From the NCBI RefSeq assembly GCF_018100905.1, contig NZ_JAGJEG010000017.1, forward strand, positions 1 through 64,000: 64,000 bases of DNA. The letters are read 5' to 3'. How positions within the stretch are numbered: position 1 is the first letter of the stretch; every line of letters begins with the position of its first letter. This document shows positions 24,158 through 33,451 of the stretch, in pieces. The stretch comes from Pseudoalteromonas sp. MMG010. GTDB lineage: Bacteria > Pseudomonadota > Gammaproteobacteria > Enterobacterales > Alteromonadaceae. A model generated the notes under the pieces. It made no database searches. It had not been told where the DNA came from and saw nothing but the letters and a program-made list of their open reading frames with translations. A program made the position numbers and the translations under genes.

Positions 24158-27100
24158 ATGAAAACAACAAATATAAAACAGGCAAAACTGTTTAGAAAGT
24201 CAACATTGACTCTTGCTCTTGGTAGCGCATTACTGGCTGGTACATCGTTTCACAGTGTTGCGGCCGAAGAGGACGAAATTGAGAAAATAGAACGAGTACA
24301 GGTTACTGGTTCACGTATTCGCTCTGCTGAAGCGATGTCATCTGCACCGATTCAGGTAGTAAGTAGTGCAGCAATTGATGCTTCTGGTTCATTAAATATC
24401 CAAGATTTATTACTTGAGAATCCAGCATTTGGTTCGCCAGCTATTAGTCGTACTAACTCAAACTTCAATACGGCTAGTGCGGGTGCTGCAACCGTAGATT
24501 TACGTAACTTGGGTTCAAATCGTACTTTGGTATTGGTTAATGGTCGTCGTTATGTGTCAGGGATACCTGGTAGCTCTGCAGTAGATTTAAATACAATCCC
24601 TAGCCAATTTATTGAGCGTGTAGAGATAATGACAGGGGGAGCATCATCAGTATATGGCTCTGATGCGGTTGCAGGTGTTGTAAACTTTGTGCTTAAAGAT
24701 GATTTTGAAGGCGTTGAGTTTGAAGGCCAGTATGGTGAGTCAAGCGAAGGTGATGATGAGTCTCGTCAGTTCTCTTTCACATCAGGTTTATCTAGCTCTG
24801 ATGGTAAAGGCCACGCTATGTTCCACCTTGGTTATTCAGATCAAGGCGCTGTTTATTCACGTGATCGTGAGCGTTCAGAGGTTGATATATTATCAGGTAT
24901 TTACTTTGAAGAAGATCCTGCTGCAAATCCAGACTCTATTTTTGATGCAGTAAGTCCATTCTTATCTTCATTCCCGCCACAAGGTCGCTTTAGTGCAGGA
25001 GATACCACATTTACCTACGATGGTAACAATAACCTACAAGATAGTTTTAGCACGAATGGTGGTGATGGTGTAGAAGCAAATGGCTTTAACCGTAATGGCG
25101 TACGTACAATTGCTATTCCAACTGAGCGTTACTTATTTGCTTCAAACGGTCGTTATGAATTAAATGACAAACATAGTTTCTTTTACGAGGGAACTTATGC
25201 AGCAACGACGACAGTGTCTGAGTTAGAGCCTTTCCCTTTTGCTTCTGATGATATCTATGCAAATGGTCAAGTACCTATTGAGTTTGATGTTAACGGTGAA
25301 ATTTTAAGAAGTGCATATGTACCAGATGATATCTACAACGCAGCCACCGATACCGATGGTGATGGTTTGCGTGATATCTTTTTTGCAAAACGCCTGAGTG
25401 ATATAGGTAATCGTGGTGCACGAGCAGAGCGTGATACTTTCCGTTTTGCGCTAGGTTTACAAGGTGAAGTAGGTAATGGTTGGTTTTACGACACTTACTA
25501 TGTGTATGGTAAAACAAAAGAGTCACAAGTATCAGGCGGTTTAGTTAATGTACAAAGTTTCCGCCAAGGCTTAGAGTCAGTGATCGATTCACAAGATTTA
25601 GATGGCGATGGTATTACCGACGAAGCAATTTGTATTGATGCAACAGCACGAGGCTTTAATTGTGCTCCAGTAGATATATACGGGTTTAATTCACTTTCGC
25701 AAGATGCTATCGACTTTGTAACTGCACCAAGTATGCTGTCAACTTCAGTAGAGCAAGAAATTATTGGTGGTAATATTTCTGGCGATTTATTTGAATTACC
25801 AGCAGGTATGGTAGGTATTGCTACAGGCTTTGAGTACCGCGAAGAGTATTCTCGTAGTGAGTTTGATGCATTACAACAAGCGGGCTTAAATGCTGGTAAC
25901 GCAATTCCAGCAACAGAAGGTTCGTTTGATGTAACAGAGTTTTATGTTGAAGCTAATATTCCTATTCTTGAAACTGTAACCATGAATGCGGCATTACGTT
26001 TATCAGACTATTCAACTGTGGGCAGTACTGAAAGTTGGAATGTAGGTGTTGATTGGGAAGTAATGGATAGCTTACGTATACGTGCCACGCGAGCTCGCTC
26101 TACTCGTGCTCCTAATATTGATGAGTTGTTTTCACCACCTTCACAAACGTTCCCAAGTGGTTTAACCGATCCATGTTTAGGTGTTGAAAATAGTGGTGGT
26201 GGAGCTACTGGTGATGCATGTCGTTTAGACTCTGGCGTCAGTAATAACATTGCAAGTAATGGTGAATTCACATTAAATCAATCTGATATTCAAGGTATTA
26301 GTGGCTTTAACCGTGGTAACCCAGACTTAAAAGAAGAAGTTGGTGACTCTGTGACTGTCGGTGTTGTATTTACACCTGAATCACTTATTTCAGGTCTTGA
26401 TATTACATTAGATTATTTTGATATTGAAGTGACAGATGCCATTGTAGCAACTCCACGTCAGTTCATTTTAGATCAGTGTTATGGCGGTGGCGACGATAGT
26501 TTCTGTAGTTTTATTACGCGCCGTGATAGTGCTTCAGGTAATAATAGTGCTGGCTCGTTAGAGTTTATCGATAGTGGTGTATCAAACAGTGGTGGTTTAG
26601 GTACAGAAGGTATTGATTTAACATTAACTTATGCAGCCGATATTGGTCCAGGTGCATTTAGAACACGCTTAGCCTATACCTATTTAATGGACGGTTATTC
26701 AATTCCATTACCGGGTGCTGATAAAGATGAGTTTGCTGGCGAAATTGGTGCTTCAGAACATAAAGCGAACTGGAACTTTGGCTATAAACTAGATGATTTT
26801 GATTTTAACTGGAGCTTAACTTACATCGGTGAAGCAGACTTTGATGATCAATTCTTAAGTGGCTTTGGCATTGCTCCAGGTGGCGTTGGTATTGGTTCTG
26901 TAACTTACCATGATGCACAAGCAAGTTATCATATTAATGACTCAGTAGAACTATACGCTGGTGCAAATAATATCTTTGATAAAGAGCCTCCACGTATACT
27001 GTCGGGTGTAACTGGTTCTAGTACGGGTGTTGAAACTGATGCTGGTACATACGATGCAATCGGGCGCACTTTCTATGTTGGTTTTAGAAGTAAGTTCTAA
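24158..27100 (+). CDS. TonB-dependent outer-membrane receptor
   Basis: 980 residues. The signal peptide ends near SVAAEE. The plug domain has the TonB-box-like start (ERVQVTGSRIR), VDLRNLGSNRTLVLVNGRR and PSQFIERVEIMTGGASSVYGSDAVAGVVNFVL. A long beta-barrel follows, ending in Phe (YVGFRSKF) as needed for outer-membrane insertion. Uses inner-membrane TonB energy to import a ligand, perhaps a peptide or sugar oligomer; the sequence does not tell. Two short DGDG-type acidic stretches (DTDGDGLRDIF, DLDGDGITDE) sit in extracellular loops and could bind calcium. Ribosome site AGGGGA. A terminator follows. Confidence 0.95.
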   Translation: MKTTNIKQAKLFRKSTLTLALGSALLAGTSFHSVAAEEDEIEKIERVQVTGSRIRSAEAMSSAPIQVVSSAAIDASGSLNIQDLLLENPAFGSPAISRTNSNFNTASAGAATVDLRNLGSNRTLVLVNGRRYVSGIPGSSAVDLNTIPSQFIERVEIMTGGASSVYGSDAVAGVVNFVLKDDFEGVEFEGQYGESSEGDDESRQFSFTSGLSSSDGKGHAMFHLGYSDQGAVYSRDRERSEVDILSGIYFEEDPAANPDSIFDAVSPFLSSFPPQGRFSAGDTTFTYDGNNNLQDSFSTNGGDGVEANGFNRNGVRTIAIPTERYLFASNGRYELNDKHSFFYEGTYAATTTVSELEPFPFASDDIYANGQVPIEFDVNGEILRSAYVPDDIYNAATDTDGDGLRDIFFAKRLSDIGNRGARAERDTFRFALGLQGEVGNGWFYDTYYVYGKTKESQVSGGLVNVQSFRQGLESVIDSQDLDGDGITDEAICIDATARGFNCAPVDIYGFNSLSQDAIDFVTAPSMLSTSVEQEIIGGNISGDLFELPAGMVGIATGFEYREEYSRSEFDALQQAGLNAGNAIPATEGSFDVTEFYVEANIPILETVTMNAALRLSDYSTVGSTESWNVGVDWEVMDSLRIRATRARSTRAPNIDELFSPPSQTFPSGLTDPCLGVENSGGGATGDACRLDSGVSNNIASNGEFTLNQSDIQGISGFNRGNPDLKEEVGDSVTVGVVFTPESLISGLDITLDYFDIEVTDAIVATPRQFILDQCYGGGDDSFCSFITRRDSASGNNSAGSLEFIDSGVSNSGGLGTEGIDLTLTYAADIGPGAFRTRLAYTYLMDGYSIPLPGADKDEFAGEIGASEHKANWNFGYKLDDFDFNWSLTYIGEADFDDQFLSGFGIAPGGVGIGSVTYHDAQASYHINDSVELYAGANNIFDKEPPRILSGVTGSSTGVETDAGTYDAIGRTFYVGFRSKF

Positions 27101-27130
27101 ATTCACAATGTAAATTCGTTATTAATACAA

Positions 27131-27154
27131 AAGCCCCTAAATGGGGCTTTTTTT
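27131..27154 (+). terminator. Terminator of the TonB receptor gene
   Basis: AAGCCCC (27131-27137) pairs with GGGGCTT (27143-27149), followed by five T. Two more small hairpins lie beyond it, TCACTTAA-TTAT-TTAAGTGA (27239-27258) and GCCCTC-GTT-GAGGGC (27274-27288). The last could end the leftward dps transcript. Confidence 0.85.
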
Positions 27155-27310
27155 AGTATAAATGCCTTTTAAACCTAAAAATATGCCAGTTATAACTCAG
27201 ACATTTATTTAGTAATAAAATTAATTAATATAAAGAAGTCACTTAATTATTTAAGTGATTCTCCCATTAATTAGCCCTCGTTGAGGGCAATTATATTAAC
27301 CGCTTACAGA

Positions 27311-27784
27311 TTAATCTAAGTAAGCTTTTAACATCCAAATTAGTTTTTCTTGCTCAGAAATGTAGTCGCCCATTAATGAAGCCGTACCTTCATCGTCAGC
27401 TTCACTTGCTTGGCTTAAAATCTCACGCTGCATTTTTATTAAGGTGCTGTAACCTGCAAGTAGGTTTTCTACAGCAGCCGTGCCATCACTAATGTTTTTT
27501 GCTTCGGCGATATTACTTACTTTTAAGTAATCTGAAAAGCCATGTAGCGGTGCGCCATCAAGGGTTAAAATTCGCTCAGCGACTTCATCTACCTTTAACA
27601 ATAATGAGTTATAAATTTCTTCAAATTTAACGTGTAGCTCAAAAAAGTTACGGCCTTTAATATTCCAATGAAAACCACGAGCATTCATATATTGAATTTG
27701 GTAGCTACTTAATAAAGTATTGAGTGAGTTAATGATCCCTTCGCTTTTTTCGCTGTTTAAACCAATTGCATTTACTTGTGACAT
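27311..27784 (-). CDS. dps: Dps-family DNA-binding ferritin-like protein
   Basis: 157 residues from the ATG at 27784, which has GGAG six bases upstream; an ATG 12 bp earlier has none. The four-helix ferritin-like fold is indicated by the ferroxidase segments FHWNIKGRNFFELHVKFEEIY and DEVAERIL. The N-terminus is short, with few basic residues, so DNA binding may be weak. Dps dodecamers store iron and remove peroxide in the cytosol. Single gene. No regulator site was recognised upstream. Confidence 0.92.
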   Translation of the reverse strand: MSQVNAIGLNSEKSEGIINSLNTLLSSYQIQYMNARGFHWNIKGRNFFELHVKFEEIYNSLLLKVDEVAERILTLDGAPLHGFSDYLKVSNIAEAKNISDGTAAVENLLAGYSTLIKMQREILSQASEADDEGTASLMGDYISEQEKLIWMLKAYLD

Positions 27785-28026
27785 CGTTTTCTCCATAACT
27801 GTGTAATAGTGAACTGCTAATAAGTATGTATTAAATAACTAAATTAATAAAATTGTTTAATTTTATTAGGTTGATAGTTTAAATCTATCGCTAGTGTTTT
27901 TACTTGTCTATTTTAAAGAGATGGGGGTGATGTCTATATTTTCTACCCATAACGTAAAATATATTTTGTATGAATTATGATCTAAATCAGGTTTTTATTG
28001 TGTGAGCGAAATAGCTATTTTATTTA

Positions 28027-28040
28027 TTGATTTGTATCAA
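28027..28040 (+). promoter_or_regulatory. Consensus FNR-family binding site
   Basis: TTGAT-TTGT-ATCAA matches the FNR/ANR consensus exactly. A weaker copy (ATGAT-CTAA-ATCAG, 27977-27990) lies 50 bp upstream. If FNR sits at -41.5, transcription would begin near 28075, and a -10-like CATACT occurs at 28062-28067. This would give oxygen-limited activation of the small membrane protein gene. Confidence 0.7.
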
Positions 28041-28097
28041 ATTGCTCGCTGTTTATAAGCGCATACTGGCTATGTATTCACTTTTAGGAGAATGAAA

Positions 28098-28307
28098 ATG
28101 CAAGCAAAAACAGTAAAGCAAAGTAAAGCCGAAATCATCGTAGTAGGAATTGCGTTGTTAGCTTTTGTACTTGGGTTGGTTGCTCATTTAGCTGGGGCAA
28201 GTTTTGCGAATTCAGATACTTTTGGTTATATTGCTGCGCCTATCCCATTTATATTAGGGGCTATCTTTTTAATTGCTTATAAAATAGCAGCCGCGGCTGA
28301 AGATTAA
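28098..28307 (+). CDS. Small membrane protein under FNR-type control
   Basis: 69 residues from ATG 28098, which has AGGAG seven bases upstream; the ATG at 28092 is too close to that site. Two hydrophobic spans (about 14-33 and 43-63) are separated by a short loop (HLAGASFANSDTFGYI). Not a family I can name. The FNR-like box upstream suggests a role in low-oxygen growth. It overlaps the convergent hydrolase gene by 4 bp at the stop codons. Confidence 0.75.
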   Translation: MQAKTVKQSKAEIIVVGIALLAFVLGLVAHLAGASFANSDTFGYIAAPIPFILGAIFLIAYKIAAAAED

Positions 28308-28909
28308 TTGTTATCGTTAAGGCATTTAATAATGTAGTCGACGACTTGGCGGGAGTAAATCATACTGGTGTGGCTTAAGTGAAATACTTTGTGTTCTGCC
28401 ATGCCTTTTAGCTTAGTTTCATCAAGTAATACCGTGCCATCTGATTGACTACCTTTAACTAATAACGGCATTAGTCCAATAGGTAAATCACCTGCAACAC
28501 TGTAAAGTTTGGCATTAAAAGGCCAATCTAAATTTTTAGATAATAAAAATTCGACACTATTTTTTAAAAATGCTTCAAACCCTTTTTGTTGCATTTGGGC
28601 AGCAATATGGCTGCCTTGATGAGGGGTGCCCAAAGTAATGACTTTTTTAACATGGGCGCTGGTGGACGAATTTGCTTCTAAATAAGCACGGGCAATTAAT
28701 CCACCCATAGAGTGACACACCAGTGCTGTTGGTTCTTCAGCAATAAGCTCATCTATTTGAGTGAAAATGGTATCGCGTTTGGGGTCAAGGGTATTATAAC
28801 TTAGGTTTGAAACACGCACGCCGCTTTGCTCTAAACGCGAACATAATGGGCGCATTACAAACCCCGACATATATAACCCATGTAAAACAATAATGTTTTT
28901 AATAGCCAC
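28304..28909 (-). CDS. Alpha/beta hydrolase, lipase-like
   Basis: 201 residues from GTG 28909, with AGGGGG five bases upstream. The longer frame to 28957 overlaps the upstream gene and has no ribosome site. The nucleophile elbow CHSMGGLIARAYL is clear, the oxyanion segment VLHGLYMSG is at the N-terminus, and LGTPHQGS matches PGAP1-like or triacylglycerol lipase relatives. The probable catalytic His is in FHLSHTSMIYS near the C-terminus. No signal peptide, so cytosolic. Substrate unknown. It follows yaeQ by 19 bp and may be co-transcribed. Confidence 0.82.
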   Translation of the reverse strand: MAIKNIIVLHGLYMSGFVMRPLCSRLEQSGVRVSNLSYNTLDPKRDTIFTQIDELIAEEPTALVCHSMGGLIARAYLEANSSTSAHVKKVITLGTPHQGSHIAAQMQQKGFEAFLKNSVEFLLSKNLDWPFNAKLYSVAGDLPIGLMPLLVKGSQSDGTVLLDETKLKGMAEHKVFHLSHTSMIYSRQVVDYIIKCLNDNN

Positions 28910-28928
28910 CTGACCCCCTAACGAGTAA

Positions 28929-29465
28929 TTACATGAGTTGTTGAGGCTTAACCTCAATATTTGCTGCTTCGGTATTTACCCATACATCCCCATCTTGAAT
29001 GGTAATGGTGAGTTTGATATTTCTATCGGCCAAGTTTGCCAATGCCTGCGTGGCTGCAAAGTCTAAACTAAAAATAGATAAGTTTTTAAAGTCGTATAAT
29101 TTGGGTTGATGTTTTTGCCACCAAATTGCTTGGTTATTTTCGCCGTAGGTATACAAGATGACTTTTTTAGCCTTATTACAGGCTTTTTTAAGGCGCTTTT
29201 CATCAGGTAGGCCCAGTTCAACCCAAAGCTCAATTTCTTCGCTGTAATTAACATGCCACACCTCGGGTTCATCATCGGCACTTAAGCCTTTAGTAAACTC
29301 TAGCCCTTCGCAGTAATTTAACGCGTATGCTAACAGCCTTACCATTAAACGTTGTTCTGTTTCAGAAGGGTGCTGCGCTAAGGTAAGGTTTAAATCTTGA
29401 TAGACATGGCGATCCATATCGCTTAACGATAATTGCGCTTTAATAATGGTTGATTTGAGGGCCAT
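28929..29465 (-). CDS. yaeQ: YaeQ family protein
   Basis: 178 residues, the usual YaeQ size. Segments MALKSTIIKAQLSLSDMDRHVY, FTKGLSADDEPEVW and YTYGENNQAIWW are characteristic. YaeQ has a PD-(D/E)XK nuclease-like fold; it was once proposed to act like RfaH, and its real activity is unsettled. Cytosolic. First gene of a probable two-gene unit with the hydrolase. Confidence 0.92.
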   Translation of the reverse strand: MALKSTIIKAQLSLSDMDRHVYQDLNLTLAQHPSETEQRLMVRLLAYALNYCEGLEFTKGLSADDEPEVWHVNYSEEIELWVELGLPDEKRLKKACNKAKKVILYTYGENNQAIWWQKHQPKLYDFKNLSIFSLDFAATQALANLADRNIKLTITIQDGDVWVNTEAANIEVKPQQLM

Positions 29466-29669
29466 AAGTACTTATTAAAAAAAATTTTTCCTAGTATACC
29501 GCAATATTATGAATCACTTATTAAAAAGCGAAAATTTAGCCACTCTATAAATAGGTACATTGTTGTAAATAACATAAACTCATTAAATCTAGGTTAATAA
29601 ATACTGTGGCAAGTTAAAGTATGTACCTAGTAACGATTTTTTTTTTCGAATAATAAAAAAGGAATACAT

Positions 29670-30749
29670 GTGCTTATCGCCATATTATTAGTAAGTAGTG
29701 TTTTACTTATTGTTAGTTTACTGCCGTTGTCATATAGCCAGCACTATTTGGTAAGAAGTTGCGACTTTATTCGCTTACAAGTGGTTTATGGAGCGCTATT
29801 TTGCCTTGCTGCATTACTTATTTATACTTTTTTTATAGCATTATCACCTTGGGTATATGCAGCGCTGGTTATAAATTTAATTACAGTGGCACTGCAAAGT
29901 GTATGGATTTACCCTTACACCCTTTTTGCCCCGCACGAAGTAAAAGCCAGTAACACCAAAGCAAAAAGTGGCTTACGTATTATGAGTGCCAATGTTTTAA
30001 TGTCTAACCACAACAGCGACGCACTAATCAATTTGGTAAAAAAGCATCAGCCCGACTTATTGGTTACGTTAGAAAGCGACGCATGGTGGCAAACACAAAT
30101 GAGCGTACTGCATAATGATTACCCATACCGTATTAGCTGCCCGAAGGATAACCGTTACGGCATGCATATTTACAGTAAACTTAAAATTAATGAATATAAA
30201 ATATGTGAGTTAGTAACGAAGGACGTACCTTCAATACACATGTTATTTGAAAGCCCTAATGGAATTGAAATGCAAGGGCACTTTATACACCCCGAGCCAC
30301 CTAGTCCAACCGAAAAAGACACTTCAAGGCCGCGCGATAGTGAGCTAATAATGGTTGCAAAAGCAGTAAAAAATCCGATTAGACCGGTGGTTGTAGTGGG
30401 AGATTTAAACGATGTTGCTTGGTCGCGTAGTACACGGCTATTTATGCAGCTAAGTGGCTTTTTAGACCCCCGAAAAGGCCGCGGTTTTTATAATACATTT
30501 CATGCCAATTACTTTTTTATGCGTTGGCCGCTTGATCACTTGTTCCATAGTTCAGGGTTTAGCGTTGCAAGTATAAAACGCTTGGCTAAATATGGTTCTG
30601 ACCATTTTGCGTTACTCACTGAGCTGGTTTATGAGCAAGCCGATCAACAATCACATCTTAATAAAGATAAGAGAACGGCAAAGGTAGCCGAAACACTTAA
30701 AAAAGATGACGTAGATAAAAGCCAAGTCCCTACCTTTACTAATCGTTAA
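29670..30749 (+). CDS. Membrane-anchored endonuclease/exonuclease/phosphatase (EEP) protein
   Basis: 359 residues from GTG 29670 with AAGGA seven bases upstream. Two or three N-terminal membrane spans (about 1-18, 38-60, 63-80) lead to an EEP catalytic domain (about 103-340). Catalytic parts visible are SANVLMSNHN, LLVTLESD, VVGDLNDVAWS and GSDHFAL with the conserved Asp-His pair. It probably hydrolyses a phosphodiester at the periplasmic face. Such proteins are often placed in the EEP superfamily without known substrate. The C-terminus is hydrophilic and basic. Convergent with the EamA transporter, with a 4-bp overlap. Confidence 0.88.
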   Translation: MLIAILLVSSVLLIVSLLPLSYSQHYLVRSCDFIRLQVVYGALFCLAALLIYTFFIALSPWVYAALVINLITVALQSVWIYPYTLFAPHEVKASNTKAKSGLRIMSANVLMSNHNSDALINLVKKHQPDLLVTLESDAWWQTQMSVLHNDYPYRISCPKDNRYGMHIYSKLKINEYKICELVTKDVPSIHMLFESPNGIEMQGHFIHPEPPSPTEKDTSRPRDSELIMVAKAVKNPIRPVVVVGDLNDVAWSRSTRLFMQLSGFLDPRKGRGFYNTFHANYFFMRWPLDHLFHSSGFSVASIKRLAKYGSDHFALLTELVYEQADQQSHLNKDKRTAKVAETLKKDDVDKSQVPTFTNR

Positions 30750-31621
30750 GGTAGCATCACTAAAATAGCGGCAATGGCAATAAGCACTAAACCGAGTGAG
30801 TCTTGCTTTTTGAGTGGCTGTTTAAGCCATAACACAGCAATTAACATAGTAAAAAAAACTTCTATCTGACCCAGAGTTTTAACATAAGCGACATGCTGTA
30901 AGCTCATTGCACTAAACCAACCAATAGAGCCAACACAACTAAAAAAACTAATCGCAGACGTTATACCTTTAAATTGCCATAGTTTTTTTATTGTGTGTGG
31001 TTCTTTAAATAGTAAATAAGTAAGCAAAATAACAGACTGAAAAGCAATAACAAATAACAGTACCCACGCCGCAGAATGTGGAAAGATTAAGCCCGAATTT
31101 AAACTTGCCTCACGTACCCACAATGACGTTAAAGCAAAGCAACTACCACACGCCAAGCCCAAAAGTGCTGTTTTACCATCAAATTGCTTAACGCTTGTGA
31201 TCCCGCTAAGTAATAACACCGCGATACCACCTAAAAATACCCCCAGCCAGCCTAAAAAGGTCAGCGCCGAACCAAAAAACAGCACGCCTAAAATAGCGGC
31301 GACTAAAGCTTCGCTTTTAGCCAGCCCTGCACCAATAGCATAATTGTTCATTTTAAAGAGCTTAACCATTAATCCAGTTGCCAAAATTTGCATCACACTC
31401 GCGCCGACAATATATCCCCAAAAGGCAGTGTTAAAACTAGGTGTAGTGGTGGGCTGATATTGGTAAAGTCCATATAGATAAAGAGCCGCTAATGGGCTGG
31501 CAACAATAAAGCGTGAAAGAGTGACCCCCGCAACACTAACATCACCACTTAGCTTGCTTTGTAAAGCATTGCGCCAGGCTTGCATAAAAGCAGCCAAAAA
31601 TGTGAATAAAATCCATGCCAT
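30746..31621 (-). CDS. EamA/DMT-family permease
   Basis: 291 residues, almost entirely hydrophobic, with about ten membrane spans in two repeats, the typical EamA design. Inner-membrane transporter of the drug/metabolite superfamily; substrate not predictable. Start MAWILFTFLAAF. Monocistronic. The 3' end overlaps the EEP gene by 4 bp. Confidence 0.88.
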   Translation of the reverse strand: MAWILFTFLAAFMQAWRNALQSKLSGDVSVAGVTLSRFIVASPLAALYLYGLYQYQPTTTPSFNTAFWGYIVGASVMQILATGLMVKLFKMNNYAIGAGLAKSEALVAAILGVLFFGSALTFLGWLGVFLGGIAVLLLSGITSVKQFDGKTALLGLACGSCFALTSLWVREASLNSGLIFPHSAAWVLLFVIAFQSVILLTYLLFKEPHTIKKLWQFKGITSAISFFSCVGSIGWFSAMSLQHVAYVKTLGQIEVFFTMLIAVLWLKQPLKKQDSLGLVLIAIAAILVMLP

Positions 31622-31776
31622 AACAATATCTTAAAAAATAAATTTATGCACCAAATCTAGCAAGCAACGCGCAGTATAGCCAGTGTTTAATACCGAGGGT
31701 TACCGTTATAAGCTGCGACAATTTGTCACATTTTAAAACGGTGCTGGGTTGCTATTATAAAGACGATGTTATTGTG

Positions 31777-31818
31777 AGCCGCCAATAATAGTCATAAATT
31801 AATTTGGCGGCTTTTTTA
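31777..31818 (+). terminator. Orphan terminator upstream of the MAPEG gene
   Basis: AGCCGCCAA (31777-31785) and TTGGCGGCT (31804-31812) form a perfect 9-bp stem with an 18-nt loop, followed by five T. It points rightward, but no annotated plus-strand gene ends before it. It could be an attenuator for the MAPEG gene or the end of a small RNA starting near TATTAT at 31753. Confidence 0.7.
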
Positions 31819-31861
31819 TTTATGTTTATGATAAGCACTTCACACATTAATAGAGAACACC

Positions 31862-32245
31862 ATGACAACATTAGTAATATGTGCGCTGATGGCCGTACTT
31901 ATGCCTTATTTCGCCAAAGTGCCCGTTGCCATTGCCATGAGCAAGCTAGGCGGCTACGACAATAAACACCCCAGAGCACAACAAGCAAAACTAACCGGCA
32001 TGGGCGCACGTGCACTGGCGGCACATCAAAATTGTTTTGAATCACTCGCTGTATTTGCCATTGCCCTAGGAGTCGTTTTTGGTACTCATTCTGTAGGAGC
32101 TCTCACCGAAACTCTCGCCGTTACTCACATCGTATCGCGTATTTTATACTGCACTTTTTATTACATGAATCTCGACATTTTACGTTCATTAGTGTGGTTT
32201 ATAGGTTTAGGCACCGCAATAGCCATGATAGTAGTGAGCTTGTAA
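31862..32245 (+). CDS. MAPEG family membrane protein
   Basis: 127 residues, four hydrophobic helices, of the MAPEG (eicosanoid and glutathione metabolism) superfamily. The conserved-looking segments AAHQNCFESLAVFA and THIVSRILYCTFYYMN are visible. Bacterial members are inner-membrane proteins of mostly unknown role, some with glutathione-dependent peroxidase activity. Single gene with the orphan terminator just upstream. Confidence 0.9.
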   Translation: MTTLVICALMAVLMPYFAKVPVAIAMSKLGGYDNKHPRAQQAKLTGMGARALAAHQNCFESLAVFAIALGVVFGTHSVGALTETLAVTHIVSRILYCTFYYMNLDILRSLVWFIGLGTAIAMIVVSL

Positions 32246-32444
32246 TTGTTGCTAAGGGAGTATTTATAGCCGATAAAGTGAAGATAAGACTTAACGCTCT
32301 AAATCATAGGCATTTACGATAAATTTAATTCATTTTGTAGTAAACTCCCTTTATAAACGAAATGTACGACAAGCATGCTTTGCTTTGAGTACCCCCATCA
32401 GTACCCATGGCCTACGGCCTGAAATTAAAGGTCATAAAAATCAA

Positions 32445-33398
32445 ATGAGTAGAGCAGGAATACAGTGGTTCCCTGGGCATATGAATAAAGCCCGTAATGA
32501 AATTAAAGAAATCATGCCGCAAATGGATGTGATTATTGAAGTGCTTGATGCGCGTATTCCTTACAGCAGCGAGAACCCGATGGTGGCGACGTTGCGTGAA
32601 GGTAAGCCGGTCATCAAAATTTTAAATAAGGCAGACTTAGCTGACCCTAAAATGACCCAGCAATGGAAAGCATACTTTGAACAAGAAAGTGGTGTGAAGG
32701 CGATTGCATTTGGTAATGATAAAGCGGGTCAGGTTCATAGTATTAATGAGTTATGTAAAAAATTAGTGCCGCATAAGGTGGGGGCTGATAAGCAAATAAA
32801 AGCCATGATTATGGGTATTCCAAACGTGGGTAAGTCGACTTTAATTAATACCTTAGCAGGGCGCATTGTAGCCAAAACCGGTAATGAGCCGGCGGTAACA
32901 AAAGCGCAGCAGCGTATTAAGCTTGAAGACGGCATTATGCTTTACGATACTCCGGGCATGTTATGGCCTAAGGTTGAAAATGAAAACTCGGGTTATCGTT
33001 TAGGTGCGACAGGGGCTATTCGTGATACAGCCCTTGAGTATGAAGAGGTCGCAAGCTATACCGCTGAGTATTTATTGCAGGCGTATCCTGAGCTTTTAAA
33101 AGCGCGTTATAAAATTGATGAATTACCACAAAGTGATTGGGAATTTGTTGAAATGGCGGGTAAAAAACGCGGATGTATCCGTGGTGGCAATCAAATTGAT
33201 ACCTACAAGATGTCTGAAATTTTAATTAATGAATTGCGTGACGGTATTATTGGGCGCATTACGATGGAAACGCCACAAATGCGTGAGGAAGAAGAGGTTA
33301 TGGTTGCAGGTCTTCGTGCTGCTGCTGAAGCTAAAAAAGCGGCTAAAGAAGATGAGAAAAAGCAGCGTAGGGCTCGTGCGCGAAAAAATCGTCGTTAA
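32445..33398 (+). CDS. ylqF: YlqF/RbgA-like circularly permuted ribosome-assembly GTPase
   Basis: 317 residues from ATG 32445. A TTG at 32385 is possible, but the added 20 residues are not typical. The G-motifs are permuted: G4 NKAD near the N-terminus, then G1 GIPNVGKST, then G3 DTPG. The opening IQWFPGHMNKA and the C-terminal helical domain fit the YlqF/RbgA group, which helps mature the large ribosomal subunit (known in Bacillus for 50S). The tail is basic (QRRARARKNRR), suiting rRNA contact. A bidirectional terminator follows. Confidence 0.9.
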   Translation: MSRAGIQWFPGHMNKARNEIKEIMPQMDVIIEVLDARIPYSSENPMVATLREGKPVIKILNKADLADPKMTQQWKAYFEQESGVKAIAFGNDKAGQVHSINELCKKLVPHKVGADKQIKAMIMGIPNVGKSTLINTLAGRIVAKTGNEPAVTKAQQRIKLEDGIMLYDTPGMLWPKVENENSGYRLGATGAIRDTALEYEEVASYTAEYLLQAYPELLKARYKIDELPQSDWEFVEMAGKKRGCIRGGNQIDTYKMSEILINELRDGIIGRITMETPQMREEEEVMVAGLRAAAEAKKAAKEDEKKQRRARARKNRR

Positions 33399-33426
33399 TA
33401 GTTTAAATTTACTTATTTTCAGACAT

Positions 33427-33451
33427 AAAAAAAGCCCGAAAGGGCTTTTTT
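33427..33451 (+). terminator. Terminator of the YlqF-like gene
   Basis: AAAAGCCC-GAAA-GGGCTTTT with a GAAA tetraloop and flanking T run; the stem starts 29 bp past the stop. Confidence 0.85.
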
